Positions 1 to 13,066 of a stretch of DNA of 64,000 nucleotides are shown piece after piece (positions within the stretch are counted from its first letter, which is position 1; the number at the start of each line of letters is the position of its first letter). The notes beneath the pieces were generated by a model. It was not told the origin of the DNA and made no database searches. It saw only the letters and a list, made by a program, of their open reading frames with translations. Both the position numbers and the translations under genes were made by a program. This DNA comes from Paraspadella gotoi (Eukaryota; Chaetognatha), in the NCBI GenBank assembly GCA_051294375.1, contig CM119270.1, positions 3,607,957-3,671,956 on the forward strand, written 5' to 3'.

Positions 1-1142
1 GAGAGAGAGAGAAACAAGGAAAAGAAAGGGAGTGGGAAAAGAGAAAGAAAGAAATTGTTGATGATCCTAAATTATAAATATTTCATTTGTATGATTATTA
101 ATGATCTCCTAGTAAATATTTATTACTACAGATCTGGTCAAAAAAAAGTTTAATAATAATAATAGGAAAATATTATTTTTTAGGACTCAGTTTGTTAACA
201 CATTGTCAGACGGTCAGACTACCATTTGTTTTCAGTACCGCATCCATGCGACAAGAGAGAGAGTTGTAAAGGCTGGGCAAATATGAAGGGTTAAGCTCCC
301 GCAAATATGTTTTAAATTTTTTTTGGATTTTGTTAACTGTCATGATATTGTACTGCAAAATGTTTTTTTTCATCCTTGACCGGACATTTTTGATGATGTT
401 GCAGTCAGGCAAGTTTCTGAGCCAACCTATGAGCACCTCGATCCTATTTTCCTCATTACTTTTTAGAGGGCTTTGGCTTTATATCCAGGAGCTCTATCCT
501 CCATGAAAAGCCTCCCATTCATTGTTGAATGACTTGCAACAATTCTTCTTCTCTCCATTTTTATCTCAACTGGCTTGCAGAAGCCATATGGTTTTATATT
601 GTGAGATTTTCCATGTCATTGTTCTTGCTCTCCGTGGACATGCAAGGCTGCCTGCTTCCAACTGCTCATCCAAAGTCTTCAGTTGCTTCCAATTTGTTAA
701 AAACTCTGCAGATAGCTGTAGGACAAAAATAAAACTGTCTGGCGATCCTATATTTTGACAAACCCGCCTTCCAAAGCTCAACAATTGTATCTTTTTTTTA
801 GGGTTTAGCTGTTTTAAAGTTTTTATAGTAAAAAATACAAAAAGTAATAAACTAGTTGGATAAAAAAATTTTTTTAGAAAAAAAAAGAAATTGTAAGATA
901 AAATTTTAATCTTTTTTATATTTTAGCACAGCTTCTATAATATTTAGCCTAAAAACCTTGTCATAAGCTCTAATAAAATATATTTATCTTGGTTTTTAAA
1001 TGATAATTAATAGGACGACAAACAAGCGTGATAGTAGGGGGTTCAATGTTTAAACTTTTTTTTGACCAGATCTGTAGTTAATTTTCAGTATAGTACGAGA
1101 TTCTCTGTTTTAACAATTATTAATCTTTTTCTCAACTTGCAC
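1..1142. other. Gene-free AT-rich DNA
   Basis: A short GA run opens the window. The rest is AT-rich, with A and T homopolymers around 800-900. The small open frames here overlap one another on both strands and have no coding-like composition. I see no gene. Confidence 0.6.
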
Positions 1143-1405
1143 TTTTCGTTATCCTGATCGTTGCCATCGCCGTCGTCGTCGTCATCGTCATCGTCATCGC
1201 CGTCGTTGTCATCGTCATCGTAATGGTCGTTGTCGTCTTTGAAATCGTCGTCATTCTCACCGTCGTCATTGTTGTCATCGTCATCATCGTCATCGCCGTC
1301 GTTGCTAGCGTCGTCATTATAATCGTCGTTGTAGTCATCGTCGTATCTTCGTCTCTGTCATCATCGTCGTTGTCATCGTCGTCTTCGTCATCCTCGTTCT
1401 CTTCC
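1143..1405. repeat. Imperfect CGT/CGA trinucleotide tract
   Basis: About 260 bp of interrupted TCG/TCA/TTG triplets (GTCGTCATCGTCATCG and similar). It reads as Val/Ile/Ser or Thr/Met/Asp runs in every frame. The open frames that cross it are by-products of the triplet period, not genes. Confidence 0.9.
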
Positions 1406-2902
1406 ACCGACGTTCAGCGCCGCAGCGGCGTTTCTCTCTCTAACGCCCGAACTCGTAAAACGGAACGGGACGCCGATTTGCCTTATATACAAAATGGCGG
1501 AGAGGTTTTCGGAGGTGGCCGGGTAATTCGGACAAGGTGGGGTCGGTTGAGTTGAGGACGGGGGGGAGTTGTAGGCTCCGGTGGATATGGGAGGGGGTGG
1601 CGGGGGGTGGTTGGGATGGAGAAAAGAGCGTGGTGGCTGAGAGGAGCTTTTAGAAAAGGGGAGGGTCGATGGTGGGTGCGGGATTGTAAGATAGAGGGAT
1701 TTGAATTGGCGGGCAAATGCGATGGCGCAAAGTGTATGGCGGGAAGAAAAACGGAAGGCGATGGCTGGGAACATAGGAGCCTCCGCCCGAATCACGCGGC
1801 GGGAGGCCACGCGCAGACGTCGTCGCACGTGCGACACTTCCCCCATCGTTTGCCACGCCGCGCAGAGTTGCAACTTTGGCCGGACACTTTGAAATTTAGA
1901 ACCTCTCCCGTCTACCTCTCTCTCTCTTCTCTTCTCTCTCTCTCTCTCTGCTCTACTCTCTCTCTCTCTCTCTTCATCTCGTCTCTCTCTCTCTTCCTCT
2001 CTTTCTCCGCTCGCGAACCCTGCCAGTTTGCGAACCGCGCGGCTTGAAGTGGCCACCTTAGCGAGTAATGACGCCTGTCGGGAGAATCGCATGGCGGGCG
2101 GAGGGTGGGAGGAGAGAGGAGAGAGAGAGAGAGAGAGACGGAGAAAAGAGAGAGAGAGAGAGACGGAGACGAGAGGAGAGGAACCGAGAGAGGAGCCCGA
2201 CGGAAGAGAGATGAGAGAGGTAGACTGCAGAGAGAGTGTAAGACATTCCCAAAGCAGAGATTTTAAACAAAGTGTTAAGGAGGAAACATATTCTACATAA
2301 TTTAAATAACATTGTCTCAGTTGATTATGAACAGTTATAACTGGGACAGATCCGATGGAATTTCGATGTCCCGCAAAGATTGAAAACATGAATTTGGAAG
2401 ATGGAGAAATTTCGAACAAAATTAGAGGATTGAGAGATGAGGAGGATTAGAGAGAGGATTACTGAGAGTAGGGAGAGTACGAGAGAGAGAGTGTCACGAG
2501 AGGTAGAGAGAAGACCGCCGGAGGGCCTGGGGATCCGGAATCGGGATCGTGCCGGAGGGTGACAACTGCGAGTGACGGTTTAATAGTCAAAGGGTATACA
2601 GGTGAGTCAAGTTGTAACACTGATCAGTCGTGAACACGTATCGTAGATCTCATCCGCCCAAGTTTTCATTCGAAAAATCCTCGAGACTTCCGTCGTCGAG
2701 GAAAGACCGATAGATGGGGGGTGAGAGAAGTCACGTGACCGAGTGAGGGATTATAAGAGTGGCGGCGAGAGCGGGCGTTGGTTTTAGAAAAAGAAATTAA
2801 CACACCATTGGGTAGTGTGATCCAACGAGGAGATGAACTCCGGAACATCACCAGTAGTGCCACGTTCGCGGAGAGTACTTAGCTGATCGCGCATCCAATG
2901 GA
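1406..2902. other. Intergenic DNA with G-rich, CT-rich and GA-rich tracts
   Basis: Contains a G-rich stretch (about 1557-1620), a CT microsatellite (about 1915-2005) and a GA microsatellite (about 2107-2215). The last two could pair as a long imperfect hairpin. Minus-strand open frames of up to 343 codons run through these tracts, but their Ser/Leu/Arg-only composition marks them as low-complexity artefacts. Confidence 0.6.
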
Positions 2903-4560
2903 NNNNNNNNNNNNNNNNNNNNNNNNNCTTGACTTTGAGGGAGTCACGGTGGAAATCTCGCCGGGTCCCGATAGGTCAATATCATGTAAGAAGGATGAAG
3001 GAATTAAGTCATCGTCGCCTGTCCAAAGTCGGTAGGAAGAAAGCTTCTTCTTTGAATGAATTAATAATTTTTATATTGATTATTCAAATTTCATAAATGG
3101 GAATTATAGTTATCGCGACCAGTGATACCCTGTGAGTGGTAAGGTGCAGGTTAGAGAAGGTGGTTAGAGAAGGTAAAAATAAGAGGTAAGAAGGAGGTTA
3201 GAGAAGTTAGAAATAAGAGTGGATAGAGAGACAGAGAGAGAGGGGAGAGGGGAGAATAAAGAGAGGATTCATCGGAGATTTACAGTGAATTCACGGAGAT
3301 GTGTGAGGTTGTGAGAATTCTTTTTTTCGCCTGGGGGAAAAACAGTTGAGCAGTCGATAAGAGAGAGGGATTCCGGCCTGGAATAAAAGGGATAATGAAA
3401 TGTCTGCTTTCTAAGTCGAAAATAGTTTTTTCTGTACGATTTTGTAGAAGAAGTAAATTGATCACGGAACCGAAAGGGNNNNNNNNNNNNNNNNNNNNNN
3501 NNNNNNNNNNNNNNNNNNNNNNNNNNNNNNNNNNNNNNNNNNNNNNNNNNNNNNNNNNNNNNNNNNNNNNNNNNNNNNNNNNNNNNNNNNNNNNNNNNNN
3601 NNNNNNNNNNNNNNNNNNNNNNNNNNNNNNNNNNNNNNNNNNNNNNNNNNNNNNNNNNNNNNNNNNNNNNNNNNNNNNNNNNNGATTTGTCATGGGGATT
3701 GGACCCCGACCCGGTTGAAGGTCCGGGGTTCAACAGCGATGGGTGAATATCGAATAAGAACTCAGCTTTTGTACCAAAAACGGACTAAGCGATCTGATTT
3801 AAAATTTACGTAAAATATTATTTAGATAAACTGAACGCTTATGATTAAGGGCCTCTCTAATATCGAAAATTCATGGATCCGGTTATTCTCGTTTTGAGGC
3901 CGGACCAGATCCGATGAAGTTGACCAGGAATCGAGTTGGCGGACCCCATAAAAGATGAGGCCTCTCTCTCTCTCTCTCTCTCNNNNNNNNNNNNNNNNNN
4001 NNNNNNNNNNNNNNNNNNNNNNNNNNNNNNNNNNNNNNNNNNNNNNNNNNNNNNNNNNNNNNNNNNNNNNNNNNNNNNNNNNNNNNNNNNNNNNNNNNNN
4101 NNNNNNNNNNNNNNNNNNNNNNNNNNNNNNNNNNNNNNNNNNNNNNNNNNNNNNNNNNNNNNNNNNNNNNNNNNNNNNGAACATTCGTTCGGCCGTGTTT
4201 CGTAATTCCGTCTTAAAAGTCGGAGACAAGAGAAAAGAAATGGTTAAGAGGAACACTGAGTTGGTGGATGAGTAAAGGACATATCGAGTAAGCGGTGGAA
4301 AAGTGGTAATAAAAAGGTGGTGGGTGTTACAAAGAGGTGGTTTAGTTAAGGAACTGGCGAATCGTGGTAAGGATGTGAACATTGTGATTTGTGACGCCAG
4401 GTGATTTCAATATTTTGCCGAAATAGTGCAATTATTTGTAGCTGGGGTTAGATTTAGATTTTTATATTGTTTTTTTTTTCACGGATGTTCTCATTGTGAA
4501 ACATCAAAATGTTATACTGAATTTAATATATTGTGCTTGTGATGACGTTAAAACTGTTAG
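2903..4560. other. Gene-free DNA interrupted by three assembly gaps
   Basis: Gaps of N occupy 2903-2927 (exactly 25), 3479-3683 and 3983-4178; the last is entered from a CT microsatellite. Around 3697-3731 a short inverted repeat (ACCCCG against CGGGGT) is present. No gene is seen between the gaps. Confidence 0.7.
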
Positions 4561-4568
4561 TTATTAAC

Positions 4569-4607
4569 TTGCATTCCAACAGTTTATGTAACCCTGTTGG
4601 AATGTAA
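4569..4607. repeat. Short near-perfect inverted repeat
   Basis: The arms CATTCCAACAG (4572-4582) and CTGTTGGAATG (4594-4604) are perfect complements around an 11-nt loop. The match extends three more bases on each side with one mismatch. It could be a small hairpin, a terminal-repeat remnant or chance. No element boundaries were recognised around it. Confidence 0.6.
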
Positions 4608-7600
4608 TATTCCTTCTACAGGGTTTGTGAAGAAAGCATTTCAGAGAATCGCACATCACTTGATCCCGATTAAAATAATCTAGATGTGCCCAAAGCATTC
4701 CGGAAACGAAATCACGCGAAACAGAAGCATGGTCGTGCATGGCTGACACTGAGAGAGATCATACTGTCCCATTTTTTGTATTTATTTAAGTATGTTTCGT
4801 TTTTTGGATAGCCTAGGAGAAGAGACGAATTTAGAGTAGGAAATATAATTATAGATTATCTCTCTCTGATATTTTATAGATTATTCATAAGTTTGCCCCT
4901 AACATTTTTTTTCGGCTTTTTGATAAAAGTTTTCTTGCCATCCGATTTTCGAAAGTCTCTAGACTGTGTACGGAGCTTCGTGAGTCGATGCGAAAAAATA
5001 TCACCAACTTTAGGGCTTTTTGGGAGTGCGGTCAACCTGTTAAAGACTGTCCCTGCGACGCGCGCAAGGCGGGCGGCGTTCTCTTGTACACACGGCCGGT
5101 TCCAGTAAGAATTGGTTGAGAGAAGAAATCGTCGGGACATCTCAAATTTCTTTTCTTTCGGCATTACGGATAACGAGAAGGTTTACTGTATTTGACACCC
5201 GTCTTCTTCTTTAGGAGCGGGCAAAGGACCTTAACGAGAACAGCGCCTTTTAAGTAATACCCCGTGCTTGAAGTTATGTCCTGGCTTTCCGCGCAGGTCA
5301 GTCTGCGTTCGGTAATCGTTTGGACTTTGTACGATCCTCCTTATTCTTTTTTGTATTTTCTCACCTTAAACTACGAAAGCTAGAGCTGGATATAAGGGGC
5401 CAGCGCAAACGAGGGGATTACCATGGTGTAATATAGCTGGTTGTTATTATCCTTTGCAGGGTTTGGTGGGTGCCTCGCCCATTCCGTTGTCTCTAGTTTT
5501 TACATAGCCGTAGTTATTCTCAGTTTGTAAAACGGGCAGACGGACTGCTTCAAAATAAAATTGACCAATAAAAGTAGAGTATCCTATTATTGACAATCGC
5601 AGAGTTGGAGATATTATTCTTTGTTTCTTAGTGTAAGATCTGATTTTTTGGTTGTATGTATGGTTTCGGTTTTTAGTATTGTGATAGGTATTGATTTCGT
5701 TTTAGTTTAGTTATTAAATATTATATTTTGTTGCAACCTACTACGACATTAGTAGATAGAGGTATTTTATTCTTAGATTTTCATGTAATATTTCAAGAAG
5801 ATTTCGGTTTTACAAGCAAGATTCGACGGCGAAGATTTAGAGCACGATTGATCCCAAGATTTAGTATTTTTTTATATTACGTCTCTAATTTACTATTTTT
5901 TCGTCGTAGGCTCAGTTTAAGGTTTTCGTGTCGATAAGTATGGTTTTGTGCGTCCTCTAACATATTTTGGTAAGGAGTGCTAATGTAACGCAGATCTTCA
6001 AGTTTCGGTCTTTCGCTATCGGGGGGCTTCAATCAAGGAATCGTTGAAAGGATGACTGGGTAGTATGCCTGATGTGCCTGACGCGTGTGTCGATCCTTTA
6101 ATGCGGCCTACCTGCGGGATGAGCAAAAAAGAATTTGAATATTTTTGAAGATTTTGTGTCTTTCGTCTCTGGTTGTGTACGTGATGTAATGAAGTAGGCA
6201 ACCTTTTTTTTGCCTCGCATGTTCGTTTTGAAAGATTGGCGAGGGTTGGTATACCAATGCTACTTAAGCCGGTTCGGATGATCACATCGGTCGATGAGTC
6301 TCATTTGCGTTCCTGCGGGGGGCGGAAAATTGCGATTCGGATTAAACGTGTTATATCGTTTAGCCAAATACCGACAACGCATATAATACTTTTTCTTTAC
6401 CTTTTCGGCCTTCTTGTCGATTGTCGTTGCGATCCACGATTCGGGCTTCAATTGCCATGTCTTTTTAGTCACTGTAAGTCGCGGTATACGTCTGTACGAT
6501 ATACATGTCGGGCCCGGGATCCACCGGGTTAATATTACAACCGCTCTTTGCCTTGATGCGCTAAATAATTAGGAAATCGGCGTTAAGGTTACATAGGCCG
6601 ACCAGCCGGGGTCAGTTGACATACGTCTCTACATGTCCGACTAATTACTCGGGTAGTCGTCTGGTAGTTAAACCGCTTTACTTCGATATAAGGTTTATAT
6701 TACTTTGGCTTTTTGACATTCCAGTTTATTTTAGTTTGTAATAATGCCCTCGAAGTTAGCTTTTGCCAAAAAATAATTTTATATTGTGATCAGTTAGTCA
6801 GAAAGTTGAAAAATATTTTTAAGCTCCTTCTCGTCTCATTTCCCCCCGCTGCGCCTTGTGTTCAACTTTATTTATAGGGGTCCTTTGCATATTGTGTCTT
6901 TTTTCAAGTTATAGGGGCAAACGTTTTTTAAAGTCAGAAACCAGGATTTGGCCAGTTTTTTTAGTGTTTTACAGTTTTTTTTTTTTGATTACGGTTGAAA
7001 ACGGGTGGTTAATGATACCACGCCGTAACAGAGTTTATTTTGTTTTTTCCTAATTCATGAGTCAGAGACGTTCGTCTCCGGCAATCGTCACTACAGACGG
7101 GCGGTCTTGCGCGTAACCCTTGCAGAAGTTGGTGAGCGGCTCACGTCCGGCCGTTTCGTGAACGCTTAGCCGACATACTTTGTCTTCGTTTTCTGTTATT
7201 TTGGGTGAAAGATTTAATTTTAGAATTACGACAACCGTAGTTTATTATTACATGCAATGCACGTTTTTCTAAATTATTCATTGTGTAATCGCCCACTGTT
7301 TCGTTCTTCAACATGATAACTTGAAGTTAGAACTTTGCTGGTGTGGAAGAAGGGTTGTCGCCGGTCAGTATTTGTTTGGTCTGACCGTCGTCACGCTGTC
7401 CTGTCTTTCAAAGCTGTCTTCGTCCGCAGTTTTTTGGTGCAGTATTGTTTAAGAGTTTTTTGAGGTATTGGACAAAGTTAAGTTCCTGGGCGCACTTTTT
7501 TGGCATACTTCAGCGTTTTAGAATTTTCTTCCTTTCACTCTTTCCATCGCCGCCTGCGACCCGGATTGTATTTTTATTGATTGTTAATGTTTAGACATGC

Positions 7601-8689
7601 TCAATAAGGCGTAGTGAGAGCTTCAGTACGAATAATTCCTTAAAAGTCACATTCATGAAGCAACATACCGATGCACGTGAGCCATTAATTTTATAAAAAA
7701 TTAATTTCATTTTTATTAATTTAATTTCGGGCAACTAGGCTATATTTATACCTATTAAGTCACTGAATCCTTTATAAAATCGACCAAAAATTCAAAATAG
7801 GCTTTTTCTTAATTTGATTGCAGAATTTGAACATTCTGCGTGCAAAAAGTTGATAAAAGTAAAATATAACTCCATTTTTAAAAATTCTTATATTAAGTGG
7901 GGTAAAAATTAAAAAAACTATTTATGATGATAAAAAAATTAATTTTTCAGTTAAAAAATATAAGCTTTTTTTACTAAATGTTTTGAACCCAAACTTAGTG
8001 AAGGAATTTTTCAAAAAGAGTTATATTTCTTTTATGCAACTTTTATGAACAAATCCAAATCTGCAAAAAGTAACTTAGAAAAAACTGTTATTTGAAATTT
8101 TTAAACATTTATATTGGTTTTTAGTACTAGTATATTAATATTGGGCATACTGGCGGTAAATTGAAAAATTATTATAAGATTTTTTTATTACATAAATGTT
8201 CAATATAGTAGTATATGTTGTTTATTATCCCTCACTTTTAGAATTTTTAATTAAAGTTTAAACTTTAAGAAAATTTTATACTAGCGCCTTAAATGCTGCA
8301 AGGTATTTTTGGTATGCTATGACATACTAAATATCGGGGGGTGCATACGAATGAACTATCTTTAATATTTTTCGAGGAAATCCAGCTTCCTCTAACTTTT
8401 TCCCCGTTGTCTCTTTTGCTCTTTATTACTGACATCGGAAAATGGCTTCCATTCTAGCGATCGACACGAACATCTTTTAGGCTCTTTCTTTTGTTTCTAC
8501 TTAAGTGACGAGAATTCCGAAGGCAGTGGTAACAGCTTGATTTCTGATTGGTGCCAGACGTGATTTTCGATAGATTTCGATTAAAGATTCTTAATCGAAT
8601 TCTAACCCGACGCTGGGCATCTTCAGATCTCAAAGTTTGTCACTGGGTTTTTTAGTATCTTTTCTCAGAGCATTAGAAACTCTTATTCA
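4608..8689. other. Gene-free DNA, 4 kb
   Basis: Mixed-composition DNA, becoming strongly AT-rich from about 7660 to 8300. Open frames are under 100 codons, start at random and lie next to no splice-like signals I trust. I see no RNA gene or recognisable transposon. Confidence 0.55.
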
Positions 8690-9200
8690 GCATATCTCGG
8701 AATCTTTAATTTTTTGTGTGATCGCTGGTTTTGGTGGACTTTTCTAACCTAGAAGAAGAAGCATTCTCTTTTTTGTATATTATTGGCTTCAAGAAACAAG
8801 TAAGAAGCCACAACTTTAAATTTATATGTATATATTGCTGAGGTTTGTGGATAAATGTGTTTGGTTTATTCTTTGCAGGACTTTCTAAATACAATCAATG
8901 CAACTACAATCTACTCTCAGACTCTAGACTACTAAGCTTTACAAGCAAAGCAGACTCTACTACGACCGCAAATTTCGTCAGTCTGGGCTCTTTGCAGTTC
9001 GTCGTTCCTTGTCGGCCATTAAGCCCGACGCTCGTTCTGCCGAGACTGTCGTCGTCATCTGCCAGGGCGCATGACCGGCGCCATGCGTCTCTTCTGCGCC
9101 ATTATATCGCGCGAATTTCATCTGGTCTTGAAGTGCGACAGCGATAAGCCTAGTCAGTTAGAATTATCAAAGACGCCCACTTTTCTTGAACTTAGTTCCA
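8690..9200 (+). repeat. Dispersed segment with conserved mini-intron, copy 1
   Basis: Aligns by eye with 29895-30275. Both copies share a stretch reading TTGGCTTCAAGAAACAAGTAAG (one base shorter in copy 2), then AT-rich DNA, then TTTGCAG or TTGCCCAG followed by GACTT(T)CTAA. This has the form of a donor at 8800 and an acceptor ending at 8878, giving a 79-nt intron. Homology continues through the GC-rich part (8970-9110) to the GTTAGAA motif near 9158. The segment may be a gene fragment, a processed or duplicated pseudogene, or a transcribed repeat. It has no long open frame. A 25-N gap follows at 9222-9246. Confidence 0.5.
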
Positions 9201-9246
9201 TATTAACACATCCATCCATCGNNNNNNNNNNNNNNNNNNNNNNNNN

Positions 9247-9752
9247 CATCCACTCGCTTGATGTAGATGGGCGCTGCGCCAAAATTAGATTTCATGAGAA
9301 ATTGTAAGGTTTGTCGAGATCGAAAGGACATTTTTCTTCTTTTTAGTTGAAATTAGTTTTGCTATAAATAATGTTCATACAGGAGATGTGAAATGCCAAT
9401 TCGAAAAATATAAAGAAGAATTAAAGAATGTTCTGAGAATGATATTTCCGTGTAAATAACATGAGAATAGAAAAAAAAATTGAAATCTAAATGCAAAATA
9501 TATGAGAATGTAATTATGAAATTGGTACAAGATAAAACACTATAATAGTATTGCCTTTCGTTGATATCAAAATACTAAAATTACCAGAAGAATGTCTTGA
9601 GCATGTCATAAGAATGTCATCCGAATGTAATGAGAATGTCATGAAAATGACCTGAGAAAATATTAGAAAGACGATAATGATTGGGGCGACGGTCGACCTC
9701 CCGATGTGTCACCGAAAAGAGGGCGTTGGAAGATTAGAGAGAGAAGAGAGAG

Positions 9753-9801
<49 letters not shown>

Positions 9802-10302
9802 CAGAGAGAGAGAGGATAAAGGATAAAAGCGTGGGAAGAGGCGTAAGTCGCTTCAGCAGAGAAGGTAACGACATTGGTGAGGGTCTAATTACGAGGGATA
9901 ATGTTTTTTTTTTTTCTGACTCGATTCCCAGTCCATAGTTTTCGACTTTCTTTTTCTGATTTTTTTTTTTTTTTTTTGCCACAGAAGTAGTAAGACACAG
10001 AGATGTAGCATCTCACCAGCGCTGCTGTTTAAAAATTGATAACGTGTATGAAAGTACATAATGAAGAACAATATAAAAACGAGACCGCTAAAAAAAAAAA
10101 ACTGGAAGAGAAGAGAGACAAAGATGGCGTCTTCTGAATCCTGATCCGTCAATCGTGAAGTGATTTGTCTCCGAGAGAAATGCCGTCACGACCCACCGAC
10201 CAAGTGACCGACCGACCGACTGACGGGCGGAGGAGAGTCACGGGATTATTCACAGGCACTCTCACTTTCTCACAATCATCTTCAGAAAATTCCCATTCAT
10301 GC
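9247..10302. other. Gene-free DNA with GA tract and T runs
   Basis: Short ATGAGAATGTAAT-like repeats occur at about 9420-9660. A GA microsatellite spans 9735-9811, and T homopolymers lie near 9905 and 9960-9977. No gene is seen. Confidence 0.65.
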
Positions 10303-10404
10303 ATTCGTTTATTCAGCTATTCATTCATTCATTCATTCATTCATTCATTCATTCATTCATTCATTCATTCATTCATTCATTCATTCATTCATTCATTCAT
10401 CCAT
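10303..10404. repeat. (TTCA)n tetranucleotide array
   Basis: About 20 nearly perfect TTCA repeats. The plus-strand frame through it encodes an Ile-His-Ser-Phe run and is not a gene. Confidence 0.95.
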
Positions 10405-12112
10405 TCACGCTCATCCTATTTTAAATTGCTTTCATCATCATTTATCTTGATCGCCCCTCGCATTCATTTTTTCGGAATCGTATCGTATTTGTATTCGTTA
10501 AGAAATTCTCTCTCGCAATTCATTTCCACTCGAATGAACGAAAACCGAAATGACTCAAAGAACGTTCCCAAACCATTTTTTCTTTGTTTTATGATATGAG
10601 ATACTTTCGGCCGCTGACTTCTTAGTTCGGCAGCAATTTGGTCAGATTTGCGATGAGCAGTTGTGGTCATTTATCGAGAGCGGTAATTGTCAATTAGAAT
10701 GATGATAAAGGAAATATGTTCGTTAGAATTTACTCAGACTTATATTAATTTTTCAGAAAAAAATTTATTTTTACTACTTGAAGTGATTTTGTCAAATTAT
10801 TCCCAAAAGAGCGCGCGGACCCGGTAGACTAGGCTTCCCGGGACATGTTATAACATTCGGAGACTTTCGGCGTCTCTCGGCATCTTCACGAGTCTTCAGG
10901 CATGTGCCGAGGCTCTTCCAACGTCTCTAAGCGTCTTCCAGTGACTTCCGGCGTTTCCCGCCACCTTAAGACTCTCTCTCGTTTTCTTGGCAACGCGACG
11001 CATACGTCATTCCCTCGTTTAATGACGCGGGGGGGGGGAAAAGAAGTCGGGGCAACGATCATTGCAGTTGGCAACGAGAGGCGTTGGAGATGTGGTTTGC
11101 GGCGCGTACAACTATATAGCGCTAGTTGCAGAAAGATGGTTTGCGCCTGCGCAGAAGGATGGAGAAAGAGTAAGAACTGTTTTTAAACGGGCGAACGAGG
11201 GTAGAAATCGTGGAGATTGAAAACAATATAATCTGGAATCCAGATTCGTTAATTTGAGGTTAAAACAGTCGACGCGTCAATACACAACACTGAAGCATAG
11301 TAAAAGATTCGAATAGTGTGTAATGGACACATTTAACAATCTTGTACCAGTTAACATTTTCAAATAATAACTTTTTTTTCCAATTGTCGTATTGGCCCAT
11401 ATTTATTTTTAAAAGTGCTCACCTTAAAATTGAAAAAAATTGAAAGTACACATATTTTTTAATTTTAAAAATTTGAATTCCTCGTAAAAATTGTGTAGAA
11501 AAGAATGAAAAATTTTGTTTCTATCAGTATTCGAATAATAGCGCTCATGTATTAATAAATCATTGAAGCAAGACTGTTTATTCTCAACGAGTCCAATTTT
11601 TATGTGCATCTTTCACTTGGCCTTACCCAAGACGATAACCTTAGCCGAATAACTGATTCACTCAGACAGGTTCATTGAACTCTTCAAATGATGCTGGCTA
11701 ATTAACGGACCGTTATAACTTGACACTGCCGCCCTGATTTCAATTTAAATTACTAAATTTTTAAATTTCACTAATGGAGCATCATAAACGGGTACGAGTC
11801 CGAACACGGCATTACAAAAAAACAAAAAAAAAACCGGTTGACTGTATTTGAATCGTAGTGAAAAGAAAAGACGGTTTATGGCATCCCGTTTCCATTAGCA
11901 ACATCGCGGTTTCCATCTCTAGACTGTTGCCATGGAAACCCTGAATCGAACGAGCTCCCATTGAGAGAAAGCGAGAGAGAGGCTCAGACTTTGCCAGCAA
12001 ATCGATCGATTTACCACTCGATTTGTGCCACTCGCCATTCGTTCGCAATCCGGAGACGCTTCGTCTTGTCCTGGTATTTTTTTTTTTTTTTTGGCGGCGC
12101 GGCGCCAATTGC
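10405..12112. other. Gene-free DNA
   Basis: Includes a C/G-rich stretch at 10805-10985 with loose repetition of GTCTTC and CGGC words, a G run at 11029-11038, and AT-rich DNA at 11340-11570. Short frames in all directions do not look coding. Confidence 0.55.
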
Positions 12113-12205
12113 TATTCATGCCAATCGCTTATCGCCATTCATCCGGTGCCAATCGCCATTCATCCGGCGCCAATCGCCATCCATCCGGCGCCAATCGCTT
12201 TCATT
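12113..12205. repeat. About 21-bp minisatellite
   Basis: Four units of the form GCCAATCGCCATTCATCCGG, the outer ones degenerate. A 21-bp period leaves all three plus-strand frames open, which explains the overlapping short ORFs here. Confidence 0.8.
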
Positions 12206-12239
12206 CCGGAGCCGAATAATAATGGGAAAATAAAACGCG

Positions 12240-13021
12240 GAGAGAAAATGAGAGACTATCGTCGCGAGAGGGAGAGCCAGAGAGAGGGAGAGGAAAAGAA
12301 GAGAGAGGGAGAGAGAAGACGGGGTAGGGTGAGGCAGAGGGAGGGAGTGTGGGGAGAGGGATATAGGCAGTGTGGGACCATATGGAGAGGGAGAGGGAGA
12401 GGGTAGGAGAGAGGGAGACCAGAGGGAAGAAAGGGAGGAAGAGAACTAAAGAGAAAGGAGGAAAGTAATGAGAAGCAAATAATTTCAGCTCAGAAAAGGG
12501 AAGAGAGGGAGGAAAGAGGGGAAGGAGAGGGAAAGGGAGGCCAGAGGGAGAGAGGGAGGAAGAGAGAGAAGGAGAGGGAAAGAGAGAGGGAGGCCAGAGG
12601 GAGAGAGGGAGGAAAGAGAGAAGACAAGGAGAGGGAAGGAGAGAGGAGAGGCCAGAGAGGGAGAGAGGGGAGAGAAGAGAGGGAAAGGAGAAGGGAAAGG
12701 GAGGCCAGAGGGAGAGAGGGAGGAAGAGAGAGAAGGAAGGGAGAGGAGAGAGGGAGGGCCAGAGGAGAGAGGCGAAGGAAGAGAGGGAAGGAGAGGGAGA
12801 AGAGAGGCCAGAGGAGAGAGGGAGGAAGAGAGAGAAGGAGAGGGAAGAGAGAGGGAGGCAGAGGGAGAGAGGAGAGAAGAGAACTAAAAGAGAAGGAGGA
12901 AAGTAATGAAGAGGCAATAATTTCAAGCTCAGAAAAAGGAAGAGAGGAGAGAGGCCTGAAGAAAAATGGTGATTAAGGAGGAGAAAAGAGAAGAGAGAGG
13001 GGGAAGGAAAGTAAAAGCCGA

Positions 13022-13066
<45 letters not shown>

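Noticed and set aside
1388-2419. 343-codon minus-strand open frame
   Set aside because: It runs through CT/GA and triplet tracts, is dominated by Ser, Leu, Arg and Pro, and has no domain-like segment.
3697-3740. GGGGTTCAAC next to a small stem, tRNA-like
   Set aside because: The stem arms do not give acceptor and anticodon helices, and the region is cut by a gap.
6236-6532. 98-codon plus-strand frame
   Set aside because: No motif or context; an overlapping frame on the other strand is similarly open.
10321-10400. Regularly spaced short repeats considered as a CRISPR array
   Set aside because: They are contiguous TTCA repeats without spacers, in a eukaryotic context.
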